Counted from the stretch's first letter, positions 1 to 20,162 are shown. The stretch: DNA of 64,000 nt from Molanna angustata (GCA_963576475.1 OY754987.1:4562036-4626035), one strand, 5' to 3'. Notes: generated by a model from the sequence alone, not told the origin. Translations and numbers: made by a program.

Positions 1-296
1 TGTTTAAAACAAAATTTAAATTTTTTACACACTCGATTCAACTAAATTAATTTGAGTTGAATCTATCTCAACCACATTTTATAGTTGAATTAAATATTTG
101 CACAATAAAAATAAATATAAAACAAATAACAATCCGTTATTTTCTATAGATTTATAATTTTTTTCAAACATTATCAATGGGGTTCTTTTAAGAATCGTCA
201 GTCGATAAACTAAATTTAGACTAGAAATATGTTAATAACTTACAATTTAAAACAATGTAAAATGTGTATTGTAATTTTATAATTGCTTTGATTTAC

Positions 297-2979
297 CTGA
301 AGGTACATCTTGTTTGTTTGCATATACTAAAAGTGGTACCCCTTTCAGTTTCTCATCACAAAGAAGTTCGGCTAATTCAGCATTTGTTTCCTCTAACCGT
401 TTCTTGTCTGAGCAGTCAACAACATATATCTGTAATAAATGTAATAATTTAACAATATTTATTTATTTAAAGGACAACATACAGCGTAAAATGAATTATA
501 TAAAATAAAGATGATTTGAGTAATATTAGGCTAAACATGGATATATCAGTCAGTAAAACAAAAAACATTTCTTTATTCAAACAATCTTCAAGGTGTAAGC
601 TAACTGTTGATGATAAGCCCGTGGAACAAGTAATGAGTTTCAAATATTTAGGAGTTGAGATCTGCAGCCATAACGACCTATACACTGAAGTCCGCGAACA
701 AGTAAATAAAGCATCTGTCGTATCTGAATGTTTGAAAAATATGATCTGGAACAATAAACACATGCGTATTGACAGTAAGGTCAGAATATATAGGACATGT
801 GTGCGACCGATCATAACGTATGCTGTGGAAACACGAACAGATACCGTACGAACCAAGGGGCTCCTAAGGACAACGGAGATGAAGGTCCTAAGTTCAATCA
901 CTGGTAAAACTCTCCGAGATTCTCTCCGTGTTCGCAATGTTCAAATAAGGAAAACATGTGGAATACAGGACATCGTTCGATAGAGTAGATCCAGAAGAAG
1001 ACATTGGAGGGTCCACGTAGCCAGGATGGACAGTGATAGACTTGTATATATGGCAGCGAACGAAATTCCTTCTGGCCGCCGCCTACCGGGTAGACCACCA
1101 AAAAGATGGAAGGATAGCTGGACTTCGTCATCCCAGGAGGCATAGTTTCTGAAGAACAGACCAACTAGGTCTACTAAATGAAGAAGAAGAAGAAGAGTAA
1201 TATTAATTACAGGTTGTCACTGGAGTTATTGTAGTATATTAAGATAAGTTAGAAATAGATACATATATATTATAATGAGATATTTTGTGAATGATGTGTG
1301 AAATTGTATATATATAAATGTGTACAGTATATTAAATGTTGAGTAAGATTATGAGGATGAAATTTTAAGTCTGATATATTTTTTGAATGTGGGGGCGTTT
1401 AGTAAGAATATGTCGAACTCTTGGAAATGTCTATTGTATGTTATTTTTATTGACAAACTTTTTTTAACATTTCATTTTTGACTTGTTTACCCAGTTGTAC
1501 CAAAGTGTATGTAAATCGAATATTTTTTTTAATTGCATATACGCAAACATTGGACTTTTTTCCCTGTCGGGAGTCAAATGATATTTTTATTGACAAACTT
1601 TTAACATCTCAATAGAGACAAAGTTGGGATATTATAGAAGAACCACGAACTCAAGGCACCTACATGGCTTACGACCTGTCATTGGCTGGTTTACATGATC
1701 ACTTTATGCGCTTGCGCAACGTAGATGCCCTGTAGGTGCCTTGAGTTCCTGGTTCTTCTATAATATGATAATATACCATCTTCATCTCTACTGAGATGTT
1801 GAAAAGTTTGTCAATAAAAAAAATTCAAGATATTTGGCCACAACTATAACACGGATACAAAATGTTAAATACTTAGAATTTCAAAAGACAAGCAGAAAAT
1901 ATAACACTAATACTACCAAAACATCCGTATTTTCAAAATAATTCCTCCAATATGGTCGGATCTTTCTCTGGCCCCCAATATCCCAAACGTTCAGTTTGAA
2001 ACCGTCGGAGAGGACCGATTTGATGTTGAATCCTGCCGTGGGTGTTATGTGGGTGATATCTTCCGAGGCGAGTTGTTTCAGGAGAGTAGTCTTACCGGCG
2101 TTGTCCAAACCCAGCAGAAGTAATCTGAGTTCTTTTTCTGGTGAAGATCGAAGCTTCCGAAGAAGTGCTAAAAGGCCCTAAAAACATAAAAAATCTGTCA
2201 TTGATTATTAACCAAAAAGAGAATCCATTTTCGAATCGTAACACAAACCGTAAATTTAATGTCAGTAAATAAAGTAAATTTTATCCCAATATAACATAGG
2301 AATATTCCTCGTTTATTGAAAGGCTAAATCATTTACAGAATAATAAATTAATAATTTATGTTTTGTCGATATTCTTACCCTGGCATATTTACATTTTTTA
2401 CATTCATACATCATTTCATCATGAATATAATATGATGCCATTTTTATTATTTGAACTGTTTAGTCTTTTTTCTGAAGAATAAAAATATGTTTTCATCATT
2501 TTTATTTCAAATTTCACTTATGATAATTCACTCTCAAATCAGCTGTTGTTTTACATTATTGACTAAACAAAACCATTATTTTTGTTAAAGAATATGAAGG
2601 TTCATATTATAAATCTTAATAATCTTATTCCCATTGAATAATAAAGAACGATTTTTATTAAATATTTTACAAGGATATCACAACAATAATCCACAATATT
2701 ATTGCTTAAATTCTTGTTAATAAGTTCTCTTTTCTATGTTCTGGTTCCTAACTAAAACCACAAATAAATATTTAATAGCTATAAAAACACAATGGTTTTA
2801 ATAACTGTTATATTGGCTACTTTGTAACATGAAATTATTCTCCGTTTCCATGGCAACAGTTTTAAAGGTTTTCAACAAACTAATAAGATTAAAAGGAAAT
2901 TTTCCCAAAAAGAATCTGTCAATACACATATTCGATCAATTTTACAGAAATAATTATTAAAAAGTAAAGAACATACCAT
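297..2979 (-). CDS. ARL3: ARL3 small GTPase, 5' part (3' exons off the left edge)
   Basis: ADP-ribosylation factor-like 3 is a GTPase that, in known systems, releases lipidated cargo from carrier proteins in cilia. Three coding exons are visible: 2977-2979 (only the start ATG, followed by donor GTATGT), 1917-2177 (acceptor TTTTTAG, donor GTAGTA; 87 codons, phase 0) and 297-429 (acceptor ATTACAG, donor GTAAAT). The joined 132 residues begin [13 protein letters not shown]. They show the P-loop GLDNAGKT, the switch region [10 protein letters not shown], the [16 protein letters not shown] switch II block and the NKQD guanine-specificity motif just before the last donor. The family is about 182 residues long, so roughly 50 residues lie beyond base 1. 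Intron 2 carries a LINE fragment and a MITE. The match to animal ARL3 is very close in exon 2; ARL2 is less likely given the sequence after the start. Confidence 0.93.
516..1197 (+). mobile_element. LINE 3' fragment in ARL3 intron 2
   Basis: A frame over 516-983 encodes the end of a non-LTR reverse transcriptase, with [20 protein letters not shown] and [17 protein letters not shown]. After a stop the same frame continues with [13 protein letters not shown] and [14 protein letters not shown], and a GAA-rich tail follows at about 1180-1197. It belongs with the minus-strand fragment at 22,240-22,615. It is 5'-truncated, broken by stops, and inserted antisense to ARL3. Confidence 0.8.
1517..1840. 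mobile_element. MITE family M1, copy 1 (long inverted repeat)
   Basis: The two halves are near inverted copies. 'ttgacaaacttttaacatct' near 1590 answers the reverse complement near 1800-1818, and 'ttatagaagaaccacgaact' near 1632 answers the strand near 1745-1765. The centre holds 'gcgcttgcgcaac'. One outer end has 'gcatatacgcaaacattgga', also seen at 19,720-19,760 and 37,205-37,250. Non-autonomous; no coding capacity seen. It lies in ARL3 intron 2. Confidence 0.75.
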
Positions 2980-3618
2980 TGTGAAACTAATTTTGGAGCA
3001 GTTTGCTTACAACGAAGAGAAATTATTATTTTTTTCTAAAAAAGAACGTCAATAACTTTCCAGAAGACTTTACAGAAAACTATAAATCGAGCAGTACTGT
3101 CAACTGAGGAGAACTAAACTTTTTGACATTTAGCGCGTTTGACAGTCATTTCGGCGAGTTTGAATGTCGAAAAGTTGGTGTATGGATATTTAATTAGATA
3201 AAGAAACTTGGTATGATTGTGAATATTTTTTAAATAATTATTAACAACATGATCCGTTTTAGAAATTCACCAAATTTAATAGACTCAATATTTTATCAAA
3301 AATGTCACTTTGTAGTCGTCTTTATAGGTTATATTAAATAAATTTATTCTATTATTCAATTCTTAGTTATAGTATAGCGCATGAATATCTTACGATCGCA
3401 TATTATTGTATCCGTCCTTCTTTAAAAACTAGGTATATGCATTTTTACCAAAATTATATTTTTAATTATAAAAAACATATCTAGTAAATACCGGCCTGAT
3501 AAATGTGTACAGAAATGCATAATTTATCAATATCACTTAAACTAATGTCTATATTACATTACAGATTACGTGTATAACCAAAAATATCGAATGACCTGAT
3601 TTGAAATAATGATATACG
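2980..3618. promoter_or_regulatory. Likely shared upstream region of ARL3 and the RCCD1-like gene
   Basis: The two start codons are 640 bp apart and diverge. A slightly richer patch at about 3090-3180 ('gtcaactgaggagaac', 'gcgcgtttgacagtc') is the best candidate for the start sites. An acceptor-like 'acattacag' at about 3563 suggests an untranslated first exon for the plus-strand gene. No TATA box is obvious. Inference only. Confidence 0.4.
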
Positions 3619-6600
3619 ATGAAGCTCACCTACTGCGGATTCAATGGTTTCACTCAATGGCCGTCGGATCACCCTGTCGTTTACAACTTCGAAACCGTAG
3701 ATCTCCGCCACTATTCAGGATCCGAAGAGACGATCTCCAACTTCGACTGGTCGTTGGAGTGGGCCTACAGCGTCTTCATAATCAACTCGCAGATAATCAT
3801 AAACGGCTTCTGCCGAGGTGACAAGAAATCGGAAGTAATTCAACACCCGGATGGCTTAAAATTCACTAGTCAATCATGCAACGATAAGCATGTGTTGTTT
3901 TTCAATCACAGCGATAAAGCCGTATGGATGTATCACATAGATCCAGACGTTGAACAAAAATGGAAAAGGTTGCCAGACTTTGTCGACACGGAACGTAGTC
4001 TGGACGCAATGGAAGTAGATAACGTGGAAACGCAGGAAGAATTCATTTGTAAAATAGTCTGCGGAGTCATGCTGAATATAGCTCTCACAACGAAGGGAAG
4101 ACTGTTCTATATTCCGTCAGAAATACCATCGGACGATGTTCAGGGAAAGATTATAGATATATGTTGCGGACACGAACATGCGATGTTATTAACGGATCTA
4201 GGCAATGTTTATACTTGGGGAGGTGGAAGGTGATGCAATATATTTTTTTATTTAACCTTATTTTGTTTATTTATTACGTTGCGCAAGATTTATTTATTTA
4301 TTTATTATAATTTACAAAATCATTTTTTTACATATTATATCCACCTCACTAGGCTTAGCCTGTACCGAGGTGGAATATTATATCCACCTCACTAGGCTTA
4401 GCCTGTACCGAGGTGGAATATTATATCCATCTCACTAGGCTTAGCCTGTACCGAGGTGGAATATTATATCCACCTCACTAGGCTTAGCCTGTACCGAGGT
4501 GGAATATTATATCCACCTCACTAGGCTTAGCCTGTACCGAGGTGGAATATTATATCCACCTCACTAGGCTTAGCCTGTACCGAGGTGGAATATTATATCC
4601 ACCTCACTAGGCTTAGCCTGTACCGAGGTGGAATATTATATCCACCTCACTAGGCTTAGCCTGTACCGAGGTGGAATATTATATCCACCTCACTAGGCTT
4701 AGCCTGTACCGAGGTGGAATATTATGTCCTATTCTGATTCGTTTCAGAGTACGAAAACGTCTATAACCAACGGGCGACCGTGGATAAAAGGATTTTATCC
4801 ACGCGGTGTGACATAATGAGTTCCGTATAAATGCAGTCAACTTTTTGACATTTCTGATATACTTATATTCAGATGGATAAATTTAGACAAATAAGGATAG
4901 GACATTATGTTGAGTAGCTACTGTTAGGTGGTTTGAGCTTTTATAAGAATGATTGATTGACAATAATTGATAGACAATATTATTAATTATTATTCAGGGA
5001 AAATGGAAACTCTGGTTCATTGGCAGAAATTGTCAAATAGCAATAATCTTGCCACTTGCACAAAGTGTAAGGAAGTGTTTTCCTATTATTATAATAGACT
5101 CGATTTAAATTATAATGATTATGTCGATTAATTTTAGTTTGACGTGTGTTTTAGTGTGAAATGAATTTTTATTCATTATTGGTCAGTACCTTTAGTAAAT
5201 TTGTTTTAGATTATTATAGAGATTGACTTTCAATTGTCCATTAATAAACTGAATAAATTAAATATATTTTGCAACAGTAAAAAAATCCATGTGTTATTAT
5301 GTAATTCTTCTTCTTTGCGGTTACAATCCTAGGATTTGGTCACTCCATCTCTCCACATATCTCTGTTGTCCGCCAGCCTCTTCATCTCTTGGTAACTGCT
5401 ACAGCGCACATCATTGATCTCTATTCCATATAACTGTCTCTAGGGCGACTTCTATAGTTTCTGCCCTCCATTATTCCTTCAGAGATAGTAACAAGCAGAC
5501 CCAGATGCCTGATGTTATGGCCTATCCATTTGGATCGTTGTTGGACAACCCTCGTCGTTTGAAATTTGGTTGGACCAATGGATCCTAGCCATGCGCCTGT
5601 AGCACCACATTACGAAGACAGTCAGAATTCCTGATTCTCTCTGTCTAATTGTCCACGTTTTGCTGCCATACAGCAGCACACTCCAGACAAGAGTTTTAAT
5701 CCTTCCTAACATTGATATCAATGTTAGAAGATTCAAATATCATAGTTTTTATACTAGGTATAAATAAAAACACTGATTTGTTTAAGTTTCACTATTTAAT
5801 TTAAAACTGGCACTGACCGGTATCGATCTGTTGAAGATCATCGTCAGAGAGACGATGACCTGTTTAAGATCTTCAACAGATCTCTGACAATGATCTTCAA
5901 CAGATTGATACCAGTCAGTACCAGTTTTAAATTAAATAGTGAAACTTAAACAAATTATTGTTTTCATTTATACCTAGTATAATGGATTTTCAACACGAAA
6001 TATCCGTCGAAAAAATTAAGAAGTATAGTTTTTATGTTGAAGACAACTCTTGCGTGTTCAAATCTGCTTATTATTTCTGCCTTTGAGCCGCCATCTTGAA
6101 ATATTCTGCTGCTTAGATAAATAGATTCTTTAATTTGTGTAAAAATCATTTATACTTTAGGGCATAAGAAAACATACATGCTTACAAATAATATAAATTA
6201 TTTTATTTTCAGTCGTTGTCAACTTGGACACGGAAACACTGACAGCCTCGATCAACCGCATCTCGTCGAAGGATTGGCGGGAATCCAAATTGTCAAAATC
6301 TCCGCTGGCGGCTGGCACTGCTGCGCGGTCAGCAGCTTTGGAGACCTCTACACTTGGGGATGGAACGATCAGGGACAACTTGGCGTCGACTCTGCTGAAT
6401 CAATCAAACGTGAAGAGAAACTGATAAAAGACGAAGAAACGAACAAACCTACGACATCGTTCAGTGACGACCTAGACTACTTTTCGACCAACAGTGACTT
6501 TGCAACGGTCAATTTTACGCGCGGCGATGATTATTCCGACGACGACGAGTTTGATTATCACGATGACAAGACAGATACGCAAGACAATAGTTGCGGCGTT

Positions 6601-6945
6601 GATAAGAGATGTCAGAAAAAAGATGCTATTGAAATTAAATCTACGGAAGAAAATGCTACGTTTAATTCAGTCGCAATTCCCAACTTGATAGACTTTTATG
6701 ATTCTTTGAATAAAAAAATTTTAGAGTTTAATGTGGTGGATGTCTCTTGTGGCTCAAAGCACACGGTCGTTAAGCTCGATGACGGAACTATTTGGGGTTC
6801 AGGTAGCAACAAATATGGACAGTTAGGTTTCAATACGAATGTGTACGAAAAGATCGGATATTTTGTCAAGTTGAACGTCAACAATGCACATAATTCAATT
6901 TTGAAATGTGGAGCCTGGTCAACATCGTTTTTGACTACAGATTGA
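3619..6945 (+). CDS. RCCD1: RCC1 domain-containing protein 1-like, two coding exons
   Basis: Coding exons are 3619-4229 (donor AAG|GTGATG) and 6213-6945 (acceptor TTTTCAG), giving 447 residues. The N-terminus MKLTYCGFNGFTQW resembles the start of RCCD1 proteins, which in mammals partner the demethylase KDM8. RCC1 blades follow: CCGHEHAMLLTDLGNVYTWG, then GGSRCQLGHGNTDS across the splice, AGGWHCCAVSSFGDLYTWG with WNDQGQLG, and CGSKHTVVKLDDGTIWGSG with NKYGQLG. The splice restores the canonical WGGG-x-x-QLGHG motif, which supports the intron. Between the last two blades sits an acidic, low-complexity insert (residues about 265-355, rich in D, E, S and K). Human RCCD1 is about 376 residues, so the insert explains the extra length. 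Another RCC1-repeat protein is possible; the N-terminus favours RCCD1. Confidence 0.8.
4333..4719. repeat. 43-bp tandem repeat, nine copies
   Basis: The period is exactly 43 bp and the copies are almost identical (one has 'catctc' for 'cacctc'). Each unit contains CCACCTC...GAGGTGG, a 7-bp stem, around the inner palindrome AGGCTTAGCCT, so every unit can fold into a hairpin. It lies in the RCCD1-like intron and abuts a MITE on its right. Confidence 0.95.
4725..4914. mobile_element. MITE family M2 with TGTCCTAT terminal inverted repeats
   Basis: The ends are TGTCCTATTCTGATTCG on the left and, inverted, TGTCCTATCCTTATTTG on the right, both flanked by TTA. A 3-bp TTA duplication would fit PIF/Harbinger-type MITEs (inference). 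A diverged copy in the other orientation lies at 44,879-45,060, sharing 'ccttttatccacggtcg' and 'cagacgttttcgtactctg'. Confidence 0.7.
4996..5090 (+). repeat. SINE family S3 tail fragment
   Basis: 'gccacttgcacaaagtgtaa' followed by 'ggaagtgtttt' matches the body of S3 elements at 37,380-37,410 and 55,110-55,140. No tRNA-like head is left. A similar tail occurs at 14,855-14,925. Confidence 0.55.
5305..5740 (-). mobile_element. LINE 3' fragment in the RCCD1-like intron
   Basis: On the minus strand, 5736-5515 reads RIKTLVWSVLLYGSKTWTIR then MWCYRRMARIHWSNQIS. This is the typical end of an insect LINE reverse transcriptase (family consensus: WSVLLYGAETWT with FEMWIYRRM). Stops and frame changes follow to about 5305, where a GAAGAAGAA tail ends the copy. 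It is 5'-truncated and inactive. Confidence 0.8.
5750..5981. mobile_element. Foldback element with hairpin-bearing arms
   Basis: Two arms of about 100 bp are inverted copies: 'tatactaggtataaat' and 'gtttaagtttcactatttaa' on the left answer their complements at 5,930-5,981. Each arm contains, on the minus or plus strand, 'gatcttcaacagat' followed by 'cgataccggtc' or 'tgataccagtc'. The element lies 230 bp before the second exon of the RCCD1-like gene. Confidence 0.8.
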
Positions 6946-7740
6946 TTTTGTATTTACTTGAACCTCACAAATATGTATAATATGTTAATATTAAATGATC
7001 AGTTGAAACGCCATTAAATGATCTTTTGTTTTTCATATCATGCATTGCAATATTCAAATTCATCTTTTGATCAAAGAAATTTTTCATTTATTGCTCCTCT
7101 CTTAAAGAAATAACATCACAAAGAATATTCAAAATAAGTATTAAAAAATACATCATAAATTATGGGCGGACAGATCTAACACAAATACTTAGTATTCAAC
7201 AATAACTGCTAAAATAATTCAAAATTAAAATTATTAATAACATTTGTAACTATGCCGTATTGTGTTTGCGATGCTCTTTGAATAACACATAAAAATATTT
7301 GATTTGATGTGGGAAGCATGTGATTCATATTAACTACACCAACACAGTTAACTAGTCTCTTTCTATGGTTCTGAAATTAATCGCGTCAGAGATTGGATTT
7401 ATGACAGGTACTATATCAGACACTAGGACCTGGTTAATCTATTTTGTGTTAGCCCATATGCTTGTTGAGGTAATGAGTACCTATTTAGTGTGGAACGGGA
7501 ACAATCACCTGGTTCATAATTGCATATAATTGTCGGTAAAAATTGTAAACTGCTAGCCCTAGAACAGGATTTCCTAGTTGGGCAGCATTAATCTACTTAT
7601 TGTTGTCATCATAAATATGGTGTGATAAAAGGTGAATAAATAAATAATATATGCACCCATGAAAGCGTTTGAGATTTCCCATAGTTTAATTTTCATATAG
7701 AGAAAGAGTGCAGATAGCTAAAATTAATACATGTATATGA
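6946..7740. other. Gene-free AT-rich stretch after the RCCD1-like gene
   Basis: No coding frame, RNA gene or clear repeat was recognised. The 3' end of the RCCD1-like transcript should lie here; no canonical AATAAA was pinned down with confidence. Confidence 0.4.
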
Positions 7741-7744
7741 TACA

Positions 7745-7840
7745 TTATACATATACATACCATCACGCCATGTCCCTCACGGGGTTGGCAGAGAGAACCG
7801 AACGCCACTTATTAGGTTGTTCCCTTTCGTACTTCCAATG
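7745..7840 (-). mobile_element. LINE family LT 3' end
   Basis: 'catacataccatcacgccat' then 'cacggggttggcagagagaa' is the 3' end, read in reverse, shared with the copies at 41,034, 46,560 and 55,289. Only about 95 bp remain. Confidence 0.65.
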
Positions 7841-7984
7841 TTACATGTTAAAGAAAAATACATAAATTACCTATATTTGTAATATATCTACAAAAAATAC
7901 ATCAATCTACTACGATATAAATGGTCAATAACACTTTGCAAATGTGAAAAGAATGCTTTACACCCCTTGATTAATACATGTCAT

Positions 7985-9362
7985 GACTTTACTTTACTTT
8001 TTGTTTGGCATTGGCTTCTCTACGCCATCGGCTGCGTCATACTTCGGCTATTCAAAGCCCCGGCTCCCATCCAGTCAGCCAGTTTACGGCCTCCGGAGTT
8101 GCATCATGGATATCCATCCATCCCCCCGGATATCTCCTCGTCAGGCACTCCTCTACCAGATGTTGGACAGTCTGGTTAGTTGCTCCACAGTCACACTCCG
8201 GAGAATCTCTTTTGCCCCATTTCCACATGAGGTGATTGCAGCGCCCCTGTCCTGTGCGGATTCTGTTTTGCTGGACCCAGACTTTACGGGAAAGGTTAAA
8301 GCCCAGTACCTTCAAGGTGGGATCTTGAATGATATCCTTATTTTTTATTGGATCTGCATCTTTCCACCTCTCTCTCCATGCACTAGGCAGATCGAAGTTT
8401 GTCAGGTCTTCTGACCAGATAGGTTTTCTGGACCGCAAACGCTGTCTTGGAGGCTGGAAGATATCCTGGAAAGCTGGGATTTCGGGGTTTCTGCTGATCT
8501 TTACAAGTTCTCTGGCTGAGGCCTGCTTTCTGCGCAGTTCGGGGGGGCCTATGTTTGAAAGTACTGGAAGCCACAGGAGTGGGGTAGACCTCACACATCC
8601 CGTGATTGTCCTCATAGTTTTACTCAGCTCAGTATCAAGGATTCTACAATGCGCGCTTCTTGCCCATACTGGTGAGCAATATTCCGCAGCGCTGTAAACA
8701 AGAGCAATCGCTGACGTGCGCAATACCTCAGCCGTGCTTCCCCACGTTGTGCCAGTGAGCTTCATGATTATGTTGTTTCTGGCCTTTACTTTGTTTCTTA
8801 AAGATTGTAGGTGGGGGCCATATGTTAGAGATCTCTCAAGCTTTACACCGAGATATCTAGGGTTGCTCTCATACGGCACCTTTTCGCCACACATGGAAAC
8901 ATTCAGTTCTTTTTTTGCCTGCTGATTGTTTAGGTGCAAAGTTGTCGCTACTGTTTTCCTAGGATTTGGTTTTAGGTGCCAATAATTGAAGTAGTTTTGT
9001 AGGATCTGCAAGTCAGTGTTTAAAACAAATTCCAGATCATCAAAACTTGTCGCTTGAGTCACAAGAGCCACATCATCTGCGTAGACAAACTTTCTAGAGG
9101 CGGTTACAGGAATGTCTGCCGTGTATAGATTAAACAGCATCGGAGACAAAACCGATCCTTGAGGCAGTCCGTTTTTGAGTATTCTTGTTCTGCTTATGCT
9201 GCCTCCTAAGAAGACTCTCACCCTTCTATTAGACAACATATTGTCCAGGAGATTGTAAAAAGATTTACTCTGTATTATATTAAGTGTCTTCAGCAAGAGG
9301 CCTCTCCTCCATACCGTATCATAAGCCGATGTTAAATCCAGTAAGATCAGACCAGTTTTTTC
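7985..9362 (-). mobile_element. Jockey-like LINE, 5'-truncated, long open RT frame
   Basis: The minus-strand frame is open from the truncation point near 9362 (EKTGLILLDLTSAYDTVWRR) to a stop at 8052, more than 430 codons. It shows the RT core: LPQGSVLSPMLFNLYTADIP, then the catalytic YADD box in KFVYADDVALV, then LKPNPRKT and YLGVKL. A thumb region follows, and a C-terminal Cys/His motif C-x-C-G-ATNQTVQHLVEEC. The 3' UTR ends near 7985. No stops interrupt the frame, so this is a relatively young copy that lacks the endonuclease and the front of RT. Neighbouring plus-strand frames are antisense shadows. Confidence 0.9.
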
Positions 9363-9904
9363 TCCCCTTCATGAAATTTGTCATGAAATTTGTTATCATA
9401 GATCAGATGTAACGATTTTTTAAACTAATATCTAATGAATTACTGTCGAATTTTTACCTCTGCACGATCACTGGTATATAGCAAGAAGAAAAAAAATTAT
9501 TTTTGAAGTTTCATCATGAGTAGTCGTAGAGATTGGTAGTTTTATAGTTTTTTGAAAAAATTAGGAGATACTAATGCCTGAATTTTAAAAATTTGCATAA
9601 ACAAATGAAAAACAGCAATGACAATATTGATTACCAATAATTATATATTTTTTTAAAAACCTTGTATGTATATATATAATGTCTATTTGGTGTAATCTTT
9701 TGTTATTGAAATAGTTAAGTATGATAAAAATATTTAATTGAACAAAATAATAAATGTGAAATATGTATATAAATTTTAAAACTGAACATTATTTAGTAGT
9801 AAGCCTTAAGTTTGTAATAATTGGAATCATGCAACTAAGAAACAGTTTATGTAAGTTCTATGTCCATATATATTTTTTTTTAAAACCCATCTAGAGACCT
9901 TCCC

Positions 9905-10240
9905 ACGTCGACTCAATAGTAGTCCATTGTGGTAATTTGCCTCCTAGATGTCATTCCATAGTCCTATCTCCTGGATGAAATGTAAAATCCTTTGTGGATC
10001 GGTGTCTCTGATTTACTTTTGATCATCAATATGCAAACCTATTTTCTTTACTCTTGTTTGCATTAGTGGGCCACATTCTGTAAGTAGATGCATCGGTGTT
10101 TCATGTTCATCCATGCAGAACTTGCATAGGTTCATTTCCAATAAATTCATCGTGCATAGATGTTTATTGAGTCTACAGTGACCTGTTAAGATTCTAGTAA
10201 GAATCCTAAGGTTGTTCCTGCTCATTATTAGGATCCGCTT
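9905..10240 (-). mobile_element. LINE fragment with RNase H-like end
   Basis: The minus-strand frame 10225-10013 reads LRILTRILTGHCRLNKHL then CKFCMDEHETPMHLLTECG. This matches the end of RNase H-bearing non-LTR elements (consensus LTGHCxLNxHL ... CxxCxxExETxxHxxxxC). 5'-truncated; stops further down. Confidence 0.75.
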
Positions 10241-10579
10241 AGAGTGTGTTGAAGAGAATCCTGAAATAAGTGCTTTATGACCATATATAGTGAGAATGAG
10301 ATGAATGGTCGATTAATTAAAGAGAAATCTGAAAAAGCAATAGAAGAATGTTGGATAAGAAGATTATATAAAAATATAAATGAATTATGTGATATATAAT
10401 ATAAAAAAAAAAACAAAAAAATAGATGTAAGCTGAGCAAATAAGTCAGGTAAGACGCGAATTATTATTTTTTCTTTTATTTTTCAAAGGACAGCATACAG
10501 TACATGCATACAATTATAAAAGTTAATAAATAAAAATATAACATGTACCTCTTACGTACTGTACCTAATTTTAAAATAA

Positions 10580-11573
10580 GACTAGTTGCATGTAATACAT
10601 GAGATCCAACTGTCGATAGCGATAGTATGTTTAGTTGAAGAATAAGAATAAAACTATAAACCCATAAATCCAAATTATTGAAAATTTTAACACATGTTGG
10701 TATGTATGTCAAGATAGGACAGTATCGAGGTCAGTCCTCTTTTCCTACCCGGAATATGAAAACAGCATGATGCGGTTCTGTATGTATGTTTGGAGATTAA
10801 GTACCTATCAAACTATTAAGTCTTCTTATATATTGTGTGTAGGCTACTACCATACAAATTGTATGAAACAATGTCGTCACTAAATTCAATTTTTATAAAA
10901 ATTGTTAAAAAAAATTTGAGATGTACAAATACAATGTTAATATTTTTTATAGAAAATGAAATTATCTAGTTGGGGTGTTTCGGCTTTTTTCGATATTTTT
11001 AAAAAGTTTGGAAATATAGGCAGTTAATCTCATAAATTTATCATAAAAAAAATATTTTTCTTAATAAAAATGTTTGAGAAACCCTGGAATTTAAAAAAAA
11101 AACCAATTTGAGATTTTGTATTTGTCTATGTTCATACTAATTTTCAGCTTTCTAGCTTTTATGGTTTCTGAGATATATGGAAAAATAAACCAAAATTTTT
11201 AAAAGTTGATAACCCCTGACTGAAACAAAACTTCACAATTCTGAGCATTAAAGTTTTGTAGGCCTATAACTATTTATATATTCTGAAAATTTGGGCTCTG
11301 TAAATTCAGCGGATCAAAAGTTATTATGGGGGGGGACACACACCCACACACACCACACACACACACACACACAAAACTCACATAAAATGTTCTACTCCGA
11401 ATTCTGAGTAAATCCATGTATGGGAACATATATGCTGCGAGGCCTCTAGTTGGTGTTATTAGCATGCAAAAAGTCCACTACACCATACAAAATTTTCCTT
11501 CGTACACGCATCTTGGCTTAATAGTGTCGATTCATTAAGAGAATTGAATTCTCATTAACGAATCGATAGTTGG
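10580..11573 (-). mobile_element. 1-kb repeat family R1 (CCAACTGTCGAT ends), copy 1
   Basis: It carries CCAACTGTCGAT near one end (10606) and its complement ATCGATAGTTGG at the other (11573), plus an outer 'actagttgcatgtaatacat'. Inside are 'cccaactagat'-type text, a CA repeat and 'gcctctagttggtgttatta'. No long frame; non-autonomous. The near-identical copies at 31,055 and 46,920 run the other way. Confidence 0.85.
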
Positions 11574-11880
11574 ACAATAAAAAAGTGTGAACAAAGAATT
11601 TTTTTCATTAATTAATAATATTTGTGGTATAGCTTTAAAAGGACAGAATGGTGATAAAAACATGCGGCTTAGAAGATATTAAAAACATGTTTTGCTCAAT
11701 TTTTTTGGCTTTGATTACATGTTCATTATATTTGTACCTTGTTGATTTTAAAAGCTGTTTTGTCTCAAATAACATAAAAACCAGAGGAATTGGAAATAAT
11801 GATTAAAAAAAGAAAAGATAAATATAAAGAAAAAAATGCTTTGTATTTTATTTGAAAACAAATTGAACTACAATTTTTTA
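11574..11880. other. AT-rich spacer downstream of the four-exon gene
   Basis: About 300 bp between repeat R1 and the stop codon at 11881. On the minus strand this is the 3' UTR side; AATAAA-like text occurs on both strands but I cannot choose a site. Confidence 0.3.
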
Positions 11881-20126
<8,246 letters not shown>

Positions 20127-20162
20127 CGTGATTGCCGCAGCTACAACGCGAAGACGTTAAAG

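Noticed and set aside
4333..4719. CRISPR-like array
   Set aside because: Units are directly tandem with no unique spacers, and the genome is eukaryotic.
8005..8925. Plus-strand frames opposite the LINE at 7,985-9,362
   Set aside because: Antisense shadows of the reverse transcriptase frame, which has clear RT motifs.
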